A stretch of 8,690 nt of DNA from Azohydromonas lata NBRC 102462 (GTDB taxonomy: Bacteria > Pseudomonadota > Gammaproteobacteria > Burkholderiales > Burkholderiaceae_C). Shown here in pieces: positions 7,313-8,690 of the stretch. Under the pieces are notes generated by a model, which saw only the letters and a program-made list of their open reading frames with translations, had not been told where the DNA came from and did no database searches. Both the position numbers and the translations under genes were made by a program. The stretch lies in NCBI GenBank assembly GCA_945878385.1, contig CAMCTE010000113.1, positions 1-8,690 on the forward strand, in the 5' to 3' direction. The first letter of the stretch is position 1, and every line of letters begins with the position of its first letter.

Positions 7313-7329
7313 GATGCGAAACCCGCATC
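7313..7329 (-). repeat. Small inverted repeat between the FIST gene and glcD
   Basis: GATGCG (7313-7318) and CGCATC (7324-7329) form a 6-bp stem with a 5-base loop, directly after the FIST stop codon on the minus strand. No T-run follows on that strand (GCGCC instead), so it is not a convincing terminator. It may stabilise or process the mRNA, or be chance. Confidence 0.3.
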
Positions 7330-8538
7330 CTACGGCTCCCGCACAAAAACCGTCAGCACGCCGGTGTAGCCGTACAGGTGGTGGTGGCCGATCTCGCCGG
7401 CGGCGAAGAACCCCACCAGGGGCACATCGCCCAGGGCATGCTGAATGATCTGCAGTTCGGCCGATGGGCCGCCGAAGTGAGGCCCTCCTCGGCCGGAGCA
7501 ACTCACATACAGGGCGCCGGCCACCCGCTGCACCGGGTCCAGCGGGCTGTTGTCAGGCACGGTGGCCACGGCGGGGAGCGTCTCGGCCAGTTCTTCGCGT
7601 ATTTCGCTGCACACGCGAACCAGGTCGCGCCGCGCGGCCTCGACATCGCGCCGGCAGAAGGCCAACTGCATGCCGGGCTCCAGGTGGTCCGACACGGCAA
7701 AGGCCTGGCGCGAGGGGTCCAGCCCCAGCAGGTGGCGCACCCGCACATCGGCGCCAAAGTGCCGACCGCGCGCGGAACTGTCGCTCACCGCATCCACCGC
7801 CCGCAAGCCCACCAGCGTCTGGCGCAAGGTGGGAATGGCGCGGCGCGGCTCGCTGAGGTCGAGTTGAAGGTCTTCAGACAGCACCTCCAGCGCGGGCCGC
7901 CCGTCGAGTTCGGTCACCAGATGCTGTTCGCACTGCGTGATGCGGCGCGATGGCCCCACCGGTTGAGAGCCCTGCGTCACCCGTGAAATCAGGTGCACAT
8001 CGCGGCCGAAGGCCACGCCGGACAGGCCGCCTTGGAAGGCGCCGTCGGCCACCTGCCACGAGCCACCGCGCGAAGCGGTGAGCCCACCGAACAGGTAGCC
8101 AGACCCGGTGCGGTCGCTCATCTCGGCGATCAATTCGGGCAGGTCGGGGGTGGAAGGGTCGGCATGCACCAGGGCCGTCCAAGCCTCCATGCCGGTCAGG
8201 GGCCGTGCCCCGGAGAACACCTTGAAGCGGCCGTGCGGCACCGCGCCCAGCATCAGCGCCAGCGCAGGCTCGTCGAAATACTCCACACCCGACGCGGCCA
8301 CGCCCACGCCCACGGTGCCCACCCAACTGACGCTGGGCCAGTTCGCCTGCAGGGACTCCAGCAGCGCCGTGGCGTGCGGGCTGTAGTGGTCGGTCAAGTA
8401 GACGAAGCCCAAGGTGGCCGCGCTGGGGCCGGCCTCACCCCACTGGCGGGCCTTCTGCGCCGCCAGTTGGGCTTCCGCCAGCGCCAGGGCCATGCGCCAA
8501 TCCGGGTGGGTGGCGTGCGCGTGGAGGAATGGTTGCAT
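7330..8538 (-). CDS. FIST-domain sensory protein (FIST_N + FIST_C)
   Basis: A 402-residue protein with no signal peptide or membrane helix, so probably cytosolic. The N-terminal part (about 35-195) has FIST_N features: LGFVYLTDHYSP, a WVGTVGVGVAASG glycine-rich turn (72-84), GYLFGGLTASRGG (147-159), and GLSGVAF. The FIST_C part (about 215-385) ends with the hallmark series SCSGRG (346-351), GDVPLVGFFAAGEIG (370-384) and LYGYTGVLTVF. FIST proteins are predicted small-ligand sensors, often linked to two-component or cyclic-dinucleotide signalling. This one is a stand-alone sensor with no output domain. It is the first gene of the run into glcDEF (51-base gap), so it may sense a substrate for, or modulate, that system; this is inferred only from position. 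The ATG at 8538 gives the family-like N-terminus FLHAHATHPDWRMAL, though no clear Shine-Dalgarno precedes it. The biochemical function is unknown. Confidence 0.88.
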   Translation of the reverse strand: MQPFLHAHATHPDWRMALALAEAQLAAQKARQWGEAGPSAATLGFVYLTDHYSPHATALLESLQANWPSVSWVGTVGVGVAASGVEYFDEPALALMLGAVPHGRFKVFSGARPLTGMEAWTALVHADPSTPDLPELIAEMSDRTGSGYLFGGLTASRGGSWQVADGAFQGGLSGVAFGRDVHLISRVTQGSQPVGPSRRITQCEQHLVTELDGRPALEVLSEDLQLDLSEPRRAIPTLRQTLVGLRAVDAVSDSSARGRHFGADVRVRHLLGLDPSRQAFAVSDHLEPGMQLAFCRRDVEAARRDLVRVCSEIREELAETLPAVATVPDNSPLDPVQRVAGALYVSCSGRGGPHFGGPSAELQIIQHALGDVPLVGFFAAGEIGHHHLYGYTGVLTVFVREP

Positions 8539-8603
8539 GGTCGAAGTGTGCGCCCGAATCGAAGGGCTCGGTGACCGCGGGGGTACGCCCGCGACGGGCT
8601 TGC

Positions 8604-8690
8604 TCAGACTTTTCTGCGCGCGCGGGCCCCGGTTGGTGCCTTGCTGCCACTGGCTGCGGGCTTGCCGCTGCGTGGGTTCGAGCCCGCGCC
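8604..8690 (-). CDS. C-terminal fragment of an unidentified protein with a basic, low-complexity tail
   Basis: Reading the minus strand from the window edge, one frame encodes 28 residues before a TGA at 8606-8604. They are rich in Gly, Ser, Ala, Pro, Lys and Arg (for example SGKPAASGSK) and end in RARRKV. Such tails are common at the end of RNA-binding proteins, including RhlE-type DEAD-box helicases of beta-proteobacteria, but the fragment is too short to assign. Its direction matches the FIST-glcDEF genes, and 65 bases separate it from the FIST start. It could instead be non-coding sequence that happens to stay open. Confidence 0.4.
   Translation of the reverse strand, partial: GAGSNPRSGKPAASGSKAPTGARARRKV

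Noticed and set aside
8587..8599. GCCCG/CGGGC hairpin as a terminator after the partial minus-strand gene
   Set aside because: Only 5 bp, and no T-run follows on the minus strand. The T-rich side faces the plus strand, where no gene ends.
8670..8690. GGGTTCGAGCCC resembling a tRNA T-arm at the right edge
   Set aside because: The T-stem does not pair beyond two bases and there is no anticodon or D arm upstream. The bases also fit the open minus-strand reading frame.

Overview
The window is GC-rich and almost fully coding, with protein families and an N-terminal FIST sequence style typical of Burkholderiales. Comamonadaceae (Acidovorax/Hydrogenophaga-like) is my best guess, from recognition rather than a search. 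I see no tRNA, rRNA, IS element, CRISPR array or phage gene. The strongest theme is C2/C3 acid (glycolate/glycerate) metabolism with signalling proteins beside it.

Layout. On the plus strand, bases 1-434 are the C-terminal end of a MOFRL-type glycerate 2-kinase, followed 7 bases later by a small 4-oxalocrotonate-tautomerase-like gene (442-651). A 98-base gap (652-749) holds two consecutive inverted repeats. The first could end the upstream operon or serve as an operator. The second appears to enclose the ribosome-binding site of the next gene. That gene (750-3317) is a hybrid histidine kinase with a periplasmic 7TMR-DISMED2 domain, seven membrane helices, HisKA, HATPase and a C-terminal receiver.

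The minus strand carries a tight operon read right to left: a FIST-domain sensory protein (8538-7330), glcD (7278-5752), glcE (5752-4586) and glcF (4573-3314). glcD and glcE overlap by one base (TGATG), and glcE and glcF are 12 bases apart. The kinase and glcF converge with overlapping stop codons, leaving no intergenic space. The right edge (8604-8690, minus) carries the basic, low-complexity C-terminus of an unidentified protein.

How the genes may work together. GlcDEF oxidises glycolate to glyoxylate. In bacteria with the glycerate pathway, glyoxylate passes through tartronate semialdehyde to D-glycerate, which glycerate 2-kinase converts to 2-phosphoglycerate. The window therefore carries the first and last steps of one route, with the middle steps (gcl, hyi, glxR type) not seen here. 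A 7TM hybrid kinase and a FIST protein, both of sensory families, flank the oxidase genes. That they sense glycolate or related acids is inference only. The parts are known families. What seems least described is the association of FIST and 7TMR-DISM sensors with glcDEF, and the structured leader of the kinase.
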